Shown here piece by piece: positions 51,120 through 58,486 of a stretch of DNA of 64,000 nt. This stretch comes from Hymenobacter sp. BT559 (GTDB taxonomy: Bacteria; Bacteroidota; Bacteroidia; Cytophagales; Hymenobacteraceae): contig NZ_JAELXV010000001.1 of assembly GCF_016427535.1 (NCBI RefSeq), positions 496,001 to 560,000 on the forward strand, given 5' to 3'. Below the pieces are notes generated by a model. That model made no database searches. It had not been told where the DNA came from and saw nothing but the letters and a program-made list of their open reading frames with translations. Every line of letters starts with the position of its first letter. The stretch's first letter is position 1. A program made the translations under genes and the position numbers.

Positions 51120-51500
51120 ATGTCTAGTATGAGAACCCTTCTACTTTGTTTGTGCGCCTGCCTCTGTTTGTTTTCCTGTAAGAAAGAAGATCCAGAAGGC
51201 ATTTTCATTCGCGTTCGCAATGCTAGCCAATACCCGCTGGAAAACATTGTCTTTGTCGATAACCCACAACATACCTACGGCGCCTTAAGCAGTGGTCAGA
51301 TTTCAGATTACCAATCTTATGCAAGAGCTAGTTATCTGCCTTCCGTTACTGTGACTGCGCAGGGTGAAGAATTGCCGCATATAAACATTAACGATATGCC
51401 TGTGGCAGGATTGGAACCTGGTCGTTATACATATGTGCTAGACGTAATCAAAGATAACAGAGGAGGAAATCGTCTAACGGTCAGCCTTGAACAACCCTAG
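51120..51500 (+). CDS. Small lipoprotein of unknown function
   Basis: The 126-aa protein has a lipoprotein signal (LLLCLCACLCLFSC, Cys at about 20) followed by Lys-Lys-Glu-Asp. The mature part is beta-rich with IFIRVRNASQYPLENIVFVD, YGALSSGQISDYQSY and LEPGRYTYVLDV, a pattern like a small immunoglobulin-like fold. The AT-richer codon use differs from its neighbours, a sign of recent transfer. Its own terminator follows at 51518. Confidence 0.7.
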   Translation: MSSMRTLLLCLCACLCLFSCKKEDPEGIFIRVRNASQYPLENIVFVDNPQHTYGALSSGQISDYQSYARASYLPSVTVTAQGEELPHININDMPVAGLEPGRYTYVLDVIKDNRGGNRLTVSLEQP

Positions 51501-51517
51501 TAAAAAAAGCTTGTGCA

Positions 51518-51553
51518 GGCGTCGAAACCCATAAAGTTTCGACGCCTTTTTTT
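51518..51553 (+). terminator. Terminator after the lipoprotein gene
   Basis: An 11-bp perfect stem GGCGTCGAAAC / GTTTCGACGCC with TTTTTTT. Confidence 0.9.
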
Positions 51554-51694
51554 GACTATATTTTTCTCTAATTCATGGGGCTCCACATAGCTTTATGGCT
51601 AGAGCTTAGGTAGTATATCTCATTCAATAAAAGAGAGTGCCTCATAGAAGAGCAAAAAAAAGGTGGTTGAGAAGGCGGCTCGCGGCGGGGTGAG

Positions 51695-52048
51695 CTAACG
51701 GGTAGTGGTGGCGCGCAGCAAGTAATAAGCGGCGACCAAGCTCAGGCCCGCCCCAAAGAAGACGGTGGCCGGGTACACGTAGTTGTGCTCGCCCACAAGC
51801 TGGGTTAGCACGGCCCCGCCCGCAATGCCGGCCGCGAGGCCCAGGCTCAGCACGCCCAGCAGCAGCAGCAAGGGCAAGTAGCTGCGCGACCGGACAAATG
51901 CGGTGGGGTCCAAGCCCTTCTCGATTAGGGCTAGGCGTTCACGCGAGCGGGTGGTGAAGTAGTAGTAGGCAATCCCGAACCCGGCCAGGCACAAGCTGAT
52001 GGTGAGGGGGATGGTAACTGGGACGAGGGCTTCGAGCGAGTGGTCCAT
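51695..52048 (-). CDS. DUF6249-like small membrane protein
   Basis: The 117-aa protein has an N-terminal membrane helix (about 10-30), a short basic cytoplasmic loop with RSRERLALIEKGLDPTAFV, and two more helices (about 55-80, 90-112). The loop sequence RLALIEKGLDP is the hallmark of DUF6249 proteins, usually next to an ECF sigma factor gene. Here it is divergent from that sigma factor and shares the space with a perfect inverted repeat. Function unknown. Confidence 0.8.
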   Translation of the reverse strand: MDHSLEALVPVTIPLTISLCLAGFGIAYYYFTTRSRERLALIEKGLDPTAFVRSRSYLPLLLLLGVLSLGLAAGIAGGAVLTQLVGEHNYVYPATVFFGAGLSLVAAYYLLRATTTR

Positions 52049-52073
52049 AAGGGAGGAGGGTAGTAGTTTGCCC

Positions 52074-52138
52074 CTTAGACTCGGAAAGAGCGCGCGTGGT
52101 CACACGGTGTGACCACGCGCGCTCTTTCCGAGTCTAAG
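52074..52138. repeat. Perfect 32-bp inverted repeat between DUF6249 and sigma genes
   Basis: Left arm 52074-52105 and right arm 52107-52138 are exact reverse complements around a single G at 52106. The arm is CTTAGACTCGGAAAGAGCGC plus CGTGGTCACAC. The right arm ends 7 bp before the ATG of the sigma factor. There is no T-run, so it is not a normal terminator. Confidence 0.9.
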
Positions 52139-52145
52139 CCTGCAC

Positions 52146-52730
52146 ATGGACTTCTTTCAGCCCCCTTCCGCCGACGACCTCCTGCTGCGGCAAGCCGGCC
52201 AGGGTCAGCCCCAGGCCCTGGCGCAGCTTGTGCAGCGCTACCAGGCCCTGGCCTATACGGTGGCCCTGCGCGTGGTGAGCAATGCCGAAGATGCGGAAGA
52301 AGTCGTGCAGGACGCCTTTCTTAAGGCCTTTGCGGCCCTAGGGCAGTTTCAGCGCGCGGCCAAATTTTCGACTTGGCTCTACCGCATTGTCTATAACACG
52401 GCCCTGACCAAGAAACGAGCGCAGGGCCGGCCCCGCGAACTGCCGCTCACACCGGCGACCCCGGAGCCGGCGGTGACGAGTGGCGACGGCTGGGCAGCGG
52501 TGCGGCAGGCTGACCAGCAGAAATATCTGGCTCTGGCTTTGGCTCGCTTACCCGCGGACGATGCGCTGGTGCTCACCCTGCACTACCTAGGCGAGCAAAG
52601 CATTGCCGAGATTTGCGCCATCCTAGGTAAGAAAACTTCGGCCGTTAAAATGCAGTTACTTCGCAGTCGCCAGCAGCTGGAAGCGGCCCTGCTGCAACTC
52701 CTTCCTACCGAACATCAGCACCTGCTATGA
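52146..52730 (+). CDS. ECF-type RNA polymerase sigma factor
   Basis: This 194-aa sigma70-family factor has region 2 at about 20-90 (QLVQRYQALAYTVALRVVSN, AEEVVQDAFLKAFAAL with the -10 recognition helix, FSTWLYRIVYNTALTKKR) and region 4 at about 130-185 (ALARLPADDALVLTLHYLG, then SIAEICAILGKKTSAVKMQL, the -35 binding helix). Its gene stop overlaps the start of the membrane-protein gene (ATGA), so the pair is a sigma / partner module. The ATG lies just after a perfect inverted repeat, which could take part in autoregulation. Confidence 0.93.
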   Translation: MDFFQPPSADDLLLRQAGQGQPQALAQLVQRYQALAYTVALRVVSNAEDAEEVVQDAFLKAFAALGQFQRAAKFSTWLYRIVYNTALTKKRAQGRPRELPLTPATPEPAVTSGDGWAAVRQADQQKYLALALARLPADDALVLTLHYLGEQSIAEICAILGKKTSAVKMQLLRSRQQLEAALLQLLPTEHQHLL

Positions 52731-53065
52731 GCCAGCGCCCGTCTTCTGCCCCCGACCCGCTCAAAGCGCTGCTGCAAGCGCAGGGCCTGCAACAGCCCTC
52801 GGCCACTTTTACTGCCGCGCTCACGCGCCAAGTGGTGGCCCGCTACGCTGCCGCCCCAATCGCGCCTTACTCGGCTGGGACTTGGCTGGGCAAGGCGATT
52901 CTGCTTGTGTTGGGGAGCTTCTTGGGACTCGTTATGTACCTGCTACCCCTCGCTAAGGGGGGCGTCCTGGCGCCCTCCCTCACCGCCGCCGTGCTGGGCC
53001 TAGGGGGCATGCTCTGGGTATTCGAGCACGCGCGCCGGCCTCAAAGCAAGCTTGGCACGTCTTGA
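52727..53065 (+). CDS. Small membrane protein, putative anti-sigma partner
   Basis: The 112-aa protein has a cytoplasmic N-terminus (1-48, PLKALLQAQGLQQPSATF) and two membrane helices (about 55-75, 82-103). It overlaps the sigma gene by 4 bp. Anti-sigma factors of this size bind the sigma by the N-terminal helix and sit in the membrane by their helices; the role is inferred from that context. No zinc motif is present. Confidence 0.7.
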   Translation: MSQRPSSAPDPLKALLQAQGLQQPSATFTAALTRQVVARYAAAPIAPYSAGTWLGKAILLVLGSFLGLVMYLLPLAKGGVLAPSLTAAVLGLGGMLWVFEHARRPQSKLGTS

Positions 53066-53224
53066 TGAGCTTCGGTTAAATAATTTGAGTGAGGACGGCA
53101 GGCGTAGCGTCGTTGGTCTTCGGGCAAGCCGTGGCTAGTAGTAGTAATGCACCTATGGTAGTGGCGCGGGGTGTTTTGCTGGCCGATACGGGTGTAAAGG
53201 CGCCCTAGGTAGTTACTTTCACGC

Positions 53225-53587
53225 ATGCTTTCTATCCGCTTCACTAGTTGCCTAGCAGTGGTGGTGTATGTGCTGGCTTCCAGCCTAGCCCATGCCCAAT
53301 CCACCACTCCCCCTGTTAAAGCTCGCATCCAATTGGGCCGCTGCGACCAGCAGGTGGTGTATAACCTGCCCGCTCAGCGCTTCGACCAAACCGCCCAGGC
53401 TATCGCCCGCGCCACGGGCTGCTTCATTCGCTATCCCGATAAGTCCCTAGTCAACGTGCCCGTGCAGCCGGTGCGCGGCCGGCTCACGCGCCGCCAAGCC
53501 CTGCGCGTGGCGTTGCGAGGCAGTGCCTTACGCATCGTGCGCGAAACGCCGAACTTGATGGAAGTCGCGCGCGTGCCAGTTCCCTAG
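53225..53587 (+). CDS. Exported STN-domain protein
   Basis: The 120-aa protein has a signal peptide (about 1-25, ending AHAQ), then a short Ser/Thr/Pro linker and one STN (secretin and TonB N-terminus) domain at about 46-115: LPAQRFDQTAQAIARATGCF, RYPDKSLVNVPVQPV and RQALRVALRGSALRIV. STN domains sit in front of FecA-type receptors and pass the signal to anti-sigma factors. Here it is free-standing, just downstream of the sigma / membrane-partner pair. Whether it signals to that pair is open. Confidence 0.82.
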   Translation: MLSIRFTSCLAVVVYVLASSLAHAQSTTPPVKARIQLGRCDQQVVYNLPAQRFDQTAQAIARATGCFIRYPDKSLVNVPVQPVRGRLTRRQALRVALRGSALRIVRETPNLMEVARVPVP

Positions 53588-53620
53588 GCGTGCCGCAATG
53601 ATGAGCGTAGTACATAAACG

Positions 53621-53675
53621 CAAGGCGTTGAAGCGGCAGTTGGACAGTGTTCCAACCAGTCACTTCAACGCCTTG
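53621..53675. terminator. Imperfect hairpin, possible terminator
   Basis: A 13-bp perfect outer stem CAAGGCGTTGAAG / CTTCAACGCCTTG with an inner stem GTTGGA/TCCAAC. It lies 34 bp after the STN gene and has no T-run. Confidence 0.5.
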
Positions 53676-53738
53676 ATTAACTAGTAACAGCTGTGCCAGC
53701 CTGCACCTAATCTATGTAGGGACACAGCACCACATAAG

Positions 53739-54857
53739 CTAGGAAGCCGACTGCGGAATGATACTAATCATGTCGTCCTCGCTGGGCTCTTTAGCGGGCT
53801 TCAAGTCCAGGGCCTGGTCGGGTTGCACCCGGCGGCGGCGCTGCACGGGGGGCAGGGCTATTGTTTGCCCTGTTTCCAGCGATTGCTCCACGGCGGCTAG
53901 CACGCGCATATCCAGCAGCCCTTCTTCACCATCGGCTTCTGGGTGGCGGTCGTGAAGGATGCAGTCGGAAAAGTATTGGGTTTCGTTGCCAAATTGCTCA
54001 ACCGGCTTGAAATCATGTGTCTTACTGCCCTCTTCTGTTTTCTCAACATAGGAGATGCCCACCTTGGGCCCAAACATGAAACAGGGTGAGGCATAGACCG
54101 TGGCCTTGGTACCTATGAGGGTAAAGCTCTCAGCAGACGCCGTCGCATAGCTAACGGTAAACTGCGCGGTGCGCTCGCTAGCGAAGCGTAGGGTCACGGC
54201 CACCGTATCATGAAAGTTGAAGCCGCGCTCCGGCGTTTTCGTGCCGACGGCATGCACGCTGATAGGCTCTTCGTCGAAGAGATTGCGGACTGCGTTGAGC
54301 GGATAAGTACCCATGTCGGGCACCGGACCACCCCAATAGCCATTATGGCCGCGCGAATTAGCTTCCGCCACGTTCTGAGCGAATACGGAGGAGAAGGCCA
54401 GCAACTCGCCAAAGTCTCCGTTGTGGGCCCGCGTAAAAAGTTCTACATTGCCGGGCTCATGGTGCAGGCGGTAAGCAATCATCAGCTTAGCTCCGCTTTT
54501 TTGCTGCGCCGCCAGCATTTGCTCGGCCTCCGCTACGCTCGAGGCCATGGGCTTCTCGAGCAGCACGTGGATGCCAGCCTCCAGCGCGGCCACCACAAAT
54601 GAAGTGTGCAGTGCATTGGGGGTAGCCACGTACACAGCGTCGATTTCGCCGGAGGCTAGCAGCGCGCCATATTCCTCGTATGACCACGCCTTGATGTCGT
54701 ATTGGCCGGCCAACTCATCGGCCTTCACCGGGTCACCGGTCACGAGTGCTGCGAGCTCGGAGTTATTGGTGCGCGCAATGCCGGGCATAAATGCCTGCTG
54801 CGAAATCTGACCACCGGCCACAACGGCATAGCGGATTTTCTTTGTGTGTCCAAACAT
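53739..54857 (-). CDS. Gfo/Idh/MocA family oxidoreductase
   Basis: This 372-aa NAD(P)-dependent sugar or cyclitol dehydrogenase has a Rossmann domain in 1-130: YAVVAGGQISQQAFMPG is the dinucleotide loop, a variant GxGxxxxx form. LLEKPMASS carries the conserved Glu-Lys-Pro with the catalytic Lys. The C-terminal alpha/beta domain (130-330) has GYWGGPVPDMGTYPLNAVRN, where Asp/Tyr pairs usually contact the substrate. The tail (335-372) is basic and then acidic (QRRRRVQPDQAL). The substrate is unknown. Single gene. Confidence 0.92.
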   Translation of the reverse strand: MFGHTKKIRYAVVAGGQISQQAFMPGIARTNNSELAALVTGDPVKADELAGQYDIKAWSYEEYGALLASGEIDAVYVATPNALHTSFVVAALEAGIHVLLEKPMASSVAEAEQMLAAQQKSGAKLMIAYRLHHEPGNVELFTRAHNGDFGELLAFSSVFAQNVAEANSRGHNGYWGGPVPDMGTYPLNAVRNLFDEEPISVHAVGTKTPERGFNFHDTVAVTLRFASERTAQFTVSYATASAESFTLIGTKATVYASPCFMFGPKVGISYVEKTEEGSKTHDFKPVEQFGNETQYFSDCILHDRHPEADGEEGLLDMRVLAAVEQSLETGQTIALPPVQRRRRVQPDQALDLKPAKEPSEDDMISIIPQSAS

Positions 54858-55459
54858 AACTACTGATTGTTGAGGAAGAAGGCCTCGCCGAAGCGGGCGA
54901 ATCCGTGATATTTATGGGAATGAGCGCAGGTAGCTACGCGTAGCGCTTGCTGACAAAAGAGTTCGCTACCTTGCTTTTAGGCTCGAATAAGCCGCATTTG
55001 TAAATGCCAACTGCACTCGTTCCATAGTATACGTCACACCTAGGCGGGTGTTCCAGAACCTTTCCGCAACGGGTAAAAACAGCTAGGCCTGTAGTATAGG
55101 CCAAGAGAAATACAGTCTCCTCTTTGAAAAACCTAGGGCGAAGAGCAGCCCGCAAGTAACAGGTTTCAGCTTCATTAGAAGAGTACGCTGGTCAGAATGG
55201 TGGCAACAGCAACGAATAGATGCTGCCAAAGGGGAAATGCACAGCAAGCCCCAAACCCCGAACACCCCGCTAGTAGGGGAGAGGCGCGGCTCACCACGGG
55301 GCTTTCTATTGCTGCCGATTGCCCCTAGGCCTTAACGCGACTGGCTAGCGTTGTGAAAATTTGTCAGCATAAGCCGGCAACCGCAATCCAGTTACCCAAG
55401 CTCAACCGTAAGTGCGACGTTACGTACTTCGCACTTCTACTACCTTACCGCTCTCTACT
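54858..55459. other. Intergenic region with hairpin fragments
   Basis: About 600 bp with no supported gene. It contains a copy (55253-55315) of the repeat seen at 43612-43680: AACACCCCGCTAGTAGGGGA followed by GAGAG and a CGGGGC hairpin (family copy 6). A short frame on the minus strand (54934-55155) has no similarity I recognise. Confidence 0.4.
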
Positions 55460-55672
55460 ATGAACGAATTAACTCTACTCATCCAGGAATGGGAAACTGA
55501 CATTCAGCTGCTGGAAAGGCACTTGCGTCGCCTCGCTTCACAGGTAAGCGCTCCGCAGGCCCTAGCCGAGCGCCGTCGTCTACAGCGCGAGCTGCACCAG
55601 GCTCGCCAGGCCCAGGTGTTGCTCTACGACCTCTCCCACGTGCATGCAGGTGCTTTTAGTCTGGCCGCATAG
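55460..55672 (+). CDS. EWE-motif small coiled-coil protein (copy 3)
   Basis: The 70-aa helical protein starts at ATG 55460 (MNELTLLIQEWETDIQLLER) and has the Thr5, Leu7, Glu10-Trp11-Glu12, Ile15 pattern of the proteins at 19542-19715 and 19899-20096. Its second helix is Arg/Leu-rich (RRRLQRELHQARQAQVLLYD). It is located far from the others (35 kb away), alone, and flanked by family hairpins. Function unknown. Confidence 0.65.
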   Translation: MNELTLLIQEWETDIQLLERHLRRLASQVSAPQALAERRRLQRELHQARQAQVLLYDLSHVHAGAFSLAA

Positions 55673-55722
55673 CCGCCGCAAAAGCAGGGTAGGGTTATCA
55701 GACCATTACCAAAGCCTAGCTT

Positions 55723-55754
55723 AAAAAAAGCCCCTCTCATCGCGGGGCTTTTTT
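55723..55754. terminator. Hairpin of the AAAAGCCCCG family (copy 7)
   Basis: AAAAAAAGCCCC-TCTCATCG-CGGGGCTTTTTT with a T-run, 51 bp after the EWE copy 3 gene. Confidence 0.75.
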
Positions 55755-56226
55755 AATTACTAGCACCCGGGCCAACTTCGGGCTTGTTGTAGGGCTACGG
55801 CCGCCCCTATGTCCATGCTATCGAAAGCCAGCAGCCTGCCCGTAATAGCCGCCGCAGAGAAACCTAGGCGCGCGTTTGGCTATTGTAAAACAAGGGTTTG
55901 CCAAACGGTTATGCAGCGCGCAGCCAAGCGCCCGGCGTGTCGCAAGTAACTTCTGACGCTAACCACGAGGCGAGTGAGATGCTGCGCGGTGCTGGGCATG
56001 ATAGACGGGGTGTGGATGGCTTTCTAAATAGCCTGGAAGCCCTGGATGTGCACCGCACGCTTGGCCCACATCCGGGCTTTTGTGTTTCCTAGGTGCTCTT
56101 TTTGCGGCGGCCGGGGGCCGGGAGTAGAAAGTGCCGCGGCTGTTGCTCTAAACTCGGCCTTCTAGCCCGGAACGCGTATAGCAGCAGGTGGGGGACAGAC
56201 TTTCACGCTGCATCAACCGCAATACT
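55755..56226. other. Intergenic region upstream of the BCCT gene
   Basis: No gene is supported over 470 bp. A hairpin GCCCTGGATGTG / CACATCCGGGC with a T-run lies at about 56037-56085. The frame from 55898 (63 codons) has no codon bias of a gene. A stretch near 55757 (ACTAGCACCCGGG) also occurs at 47095. Confidence 0.35.
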
Positions 56227-58245
56227 ATGGACAAACTAAACCAACTACTGGCGCAGACCACCTTCAAAAAAGGGATTATGGTGCCTAGCGTGGCCTTCAT
56301 CTTCTTGGTCACTCTTTTGTCCAGTTTGTTTCCGCAGCTGACGGGTGCGGCGCTGGGGCATATTCAGCAGTGGATATTTACCAACTTGAACTGGGTGTAT
56401 GTGTGGTCGGTAACGCTGTTTGTTGTTTTCCTCCTAGGTCTGGTTTTCAGCAAGTACGGCGCCATTACGCTGGGCGATGATGACGCGGTGCCGGAATATT
56501 CCTTTTTCTCGTGGGTGTCTATGCTGTTTGCGGCCGGCATGGGCATCGGGCTGATGTACTTCAGCGTGGCGGAGCCGGTATCGCACTTTTCGGACGAAGC
56601 ATTCAGCGAGCTGTCGGCGGTGCAGCGCACTAAAAACGCGCAGCTGTACACCTTCTTTCACTGGGGCATTCACGCCTGGGCTATCTACGCAGTCGTTGGG
56701 TTGTCACTGGCTTACTTCACCTACCGCTACAAATTACCGCTGTCGCTCCGCAGCTGCTTTTACCCCATTCTAAAGAATAGAATAAATGGGGTGGCGGGCA
56801 ATGCCATTGACGCGTTTGCGCTGTGCAGCACATTTTTTGGCATCACTACTACCCTAGGTTTTGGGGTAGTGCAGCTCAATGCCGGGCTGGTAGAGGTGGG
56901 GCTTCTGCACAGCACGGGCTTTGGGTACCAGATTGTCATTGTGGTCAGTATCATGGCCCTTGCTATTATTTCGGCTACCTCTGGTGTCGATAAGGGTGTG
57001 AAGTACTTGAGCCAGCTCAATATCATCTGCGCCGTGGCGCTTATGCTGTTTATTCTGGCGCTGGGGCCCACGGTTTTTTTGCTAGGGTCTTTTTCGGAAG
57101 GAATCGGCTACTACTTAGCTCAGTTTCTGAATATCACCTTCGATACGCACGCCTACGAGCCGGCGAGCCAGCCGTGGTTTTTTCGCTGGACCATCTTGTA
57201 CTGGGCGTGGTGGATTTCGTGGTCGCCCTTCGTGGGGCTGTTTATTGCCAAAATATCGCGGGGCCGGACGATACGCGAGTTTATCATTGCCGTGCTGCTC
57301 ATTCCTACCTTGTTCAACTTTCTGTGGATGACCGTGTTTGGCAACAGCGCTACCTGGCTCGACCAGACGGTGGCCGGGGGCGCCCTAAGTGCGCTGGCTG
57401 ACAAGCCCGACGCCATACTGTTTAAGTTTCTGGCCTACTTTCCGGCTGCGGGCGTCAGCAGCACCCTGGCTACTAGCCTTATTTTCATCTTCTTCGTCAC
57501 CTCCGCCGACTCGGGTGTTTTCGTGATGAACAGCATTGCCTCCAACAATGCGGAGAATTCGCCCAAGTGGCAGCTGACATTCTGGGGCGCGCTGCTGGCC
57601 TTGGTGGCGCTGGTGCTGCTCAATGCGGGGGGGCTGCAGTCGCTGCAAACCATGACGCTGATTACGGCGCTGCCTTTTTCGGTGATTATGCTCCTGTTTT
57701 GCTACAGTCTTATGAAGGGGCTGGTAGTAGATAACCACTACTATACCAAGGGCTTTTCGGTAGCGGCCAGCAACTGGTCGGGCGAGTTGTGGAAAGAGCG
57801 CCTCCAGCGTATTTTGTCTTCTAAAAGCCAGGAGGCGGTCGATGCCTTTATGCAGCAAACGGTGCAGCCAGCGCTGCAAGAGCTGGCTGCGGCCTTTGTA
57901 AGCAAGGGTACTACTGCTACGGTGCAGCGCACCACTACGCCGGTGGGCGTAGCCCTGACAATCAAGCACGAGCTGATTGAGGATTTTGTGTACGGAGTGC
58001 AAACCCAGTCAAAAACCATTTCCAGCTTCCTGGTGCAGGAAGACAATGTGCCGGACGTGAAAGGCACGAAGCGGTACATTCCTAGAACGTACTTTGGCGA
58101 TAATCGGCCTGGCTACAGCATCGAGTATTTTACCCAAAATGAGGTTATTGCAGATGTGCTGAAGCAGTACGAGCGTTTTCTGGAGCTGTCTTCCGAAGTC
58201 AGGAACGAAATATTCACTGATACCACGCTCAAGCGCCGGAACTAA
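56227..58245 (+). CDS. BCCT family transporter (BetT-like)
   Basis: This 672-aa inner-membrane carrier for choline, betaine or similar quaternary amines has twelve helices. Seen are MGIGLMYFSVAEPVSHF (the Gly-rich sodium/proton stretch), WGIHAWAIYAVVG and the signature WWISWSPFVGLFIAKISRGR with the aromatic box for the trimethylammonium group. A C-terminal cytoplasmic domain of about 160 residues (510-672) is the osmosensing extension seen in BetT of some bacteria. The ATG at 56227 gives the normal N-terminus. No betaine synthesis genes are close. Confidence 0.93.
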   Translation: MDKLNQLLAQTTFKKGIMVPSVAFIFLVTLLSSLFPQLTGAALGHIQQWIFTNLNWVYVWSVTLFVVFLLGLVFSKYGAITLGDDDAVPEYSFFSWVSMLFAAGMGIGLMYFSVAEPVSHFSDEAFSELSAVQRTKNAQLYTFFHWGIHAWAIYAVVGLSLAYFTYRYKLPLSLRSCFYPILKNRINGVAGNAIDAFALCSTFFGITTTLGFGVVQLNAGLVEVGLLHSTGFGYQIVIVVSIMALAIISATSGVDKGVKYLSQLNIICAVALMLFILALGPTVFLLGSFSEGIGYYLAQFLNITFDTHAYEPASQPWFFRWTILYWAWWISWSPFVGLFIAKISRGRTIREFIIAVLLIPTLFNFLWMTVFGNSATWLDQTVAGGALSALADKPDAILFKFLAYFPAAGVSSTLATSLIFIFFVTSADSGVFVMNSIASNNAENSPKWQLTFWGALLALVALVLLNAGGLQSLQTMTLITALPFSVIMLLFCYSLMKGLVVDNHYYTKGFSVAASNWSGELWKERLQRILSSKSQEAVDAFMQQTVQPALQELAAAFVSKGTTATVQRTTTPVGVALTIKHELIEDFVYGVQTQSKTISSFLVQEDNVPDVKGTKRYIPRTYFGDNRPGYSIEYFTQNEVIADVLKQYERFLELSSEVRNEIFTDTTLKRRN

Positions 58246-58486
58246 GTGCACTTCTGAGGTTTAGGGCGTCGCGGAGCAGTTGATGCTTGCGCTCATTGCT
58301 CCACTTGTGCGCATCGAGGCCATGCTATTGGCCCACGCATGGCGCCAGGCTGCCGCTGGCGAAGCTGTGGTTGGCTTTGGAAATCGTGGCTCGCCTGCCC
58401 CACGCAAAAGCGTAGCTTACCGGCAACACTGAGGAAATGCAACCCGCCGACTTTCGCGGCTTGGTTTTCTGCTCATTTCTCTCAAG
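58246..58486. other. Intergenic region
   Basis: No gene; a GACTTTCG sequence at 58450 is a poor promoter candidate for the next gene. Nothing else seen. Confidence 0.3.

Noticed and set aside
54934..55155. 73-codon minus-strand frame
   Set aside because: No recognisable family, no promoter, and no match to neighbouring codon use.
55898..56092. 63-codon plus-strand frame before the BCCT gene
   Set aside because: It runs through a terminator-like hairpin and lacks coding character.
57385..58002. 205-codon frame opposite the BCCT gene
   Set aside because: It lies fully inside the conserved transporter on the other strand; low-complexity His/Arg/Gln content is typical of a shadow frame.
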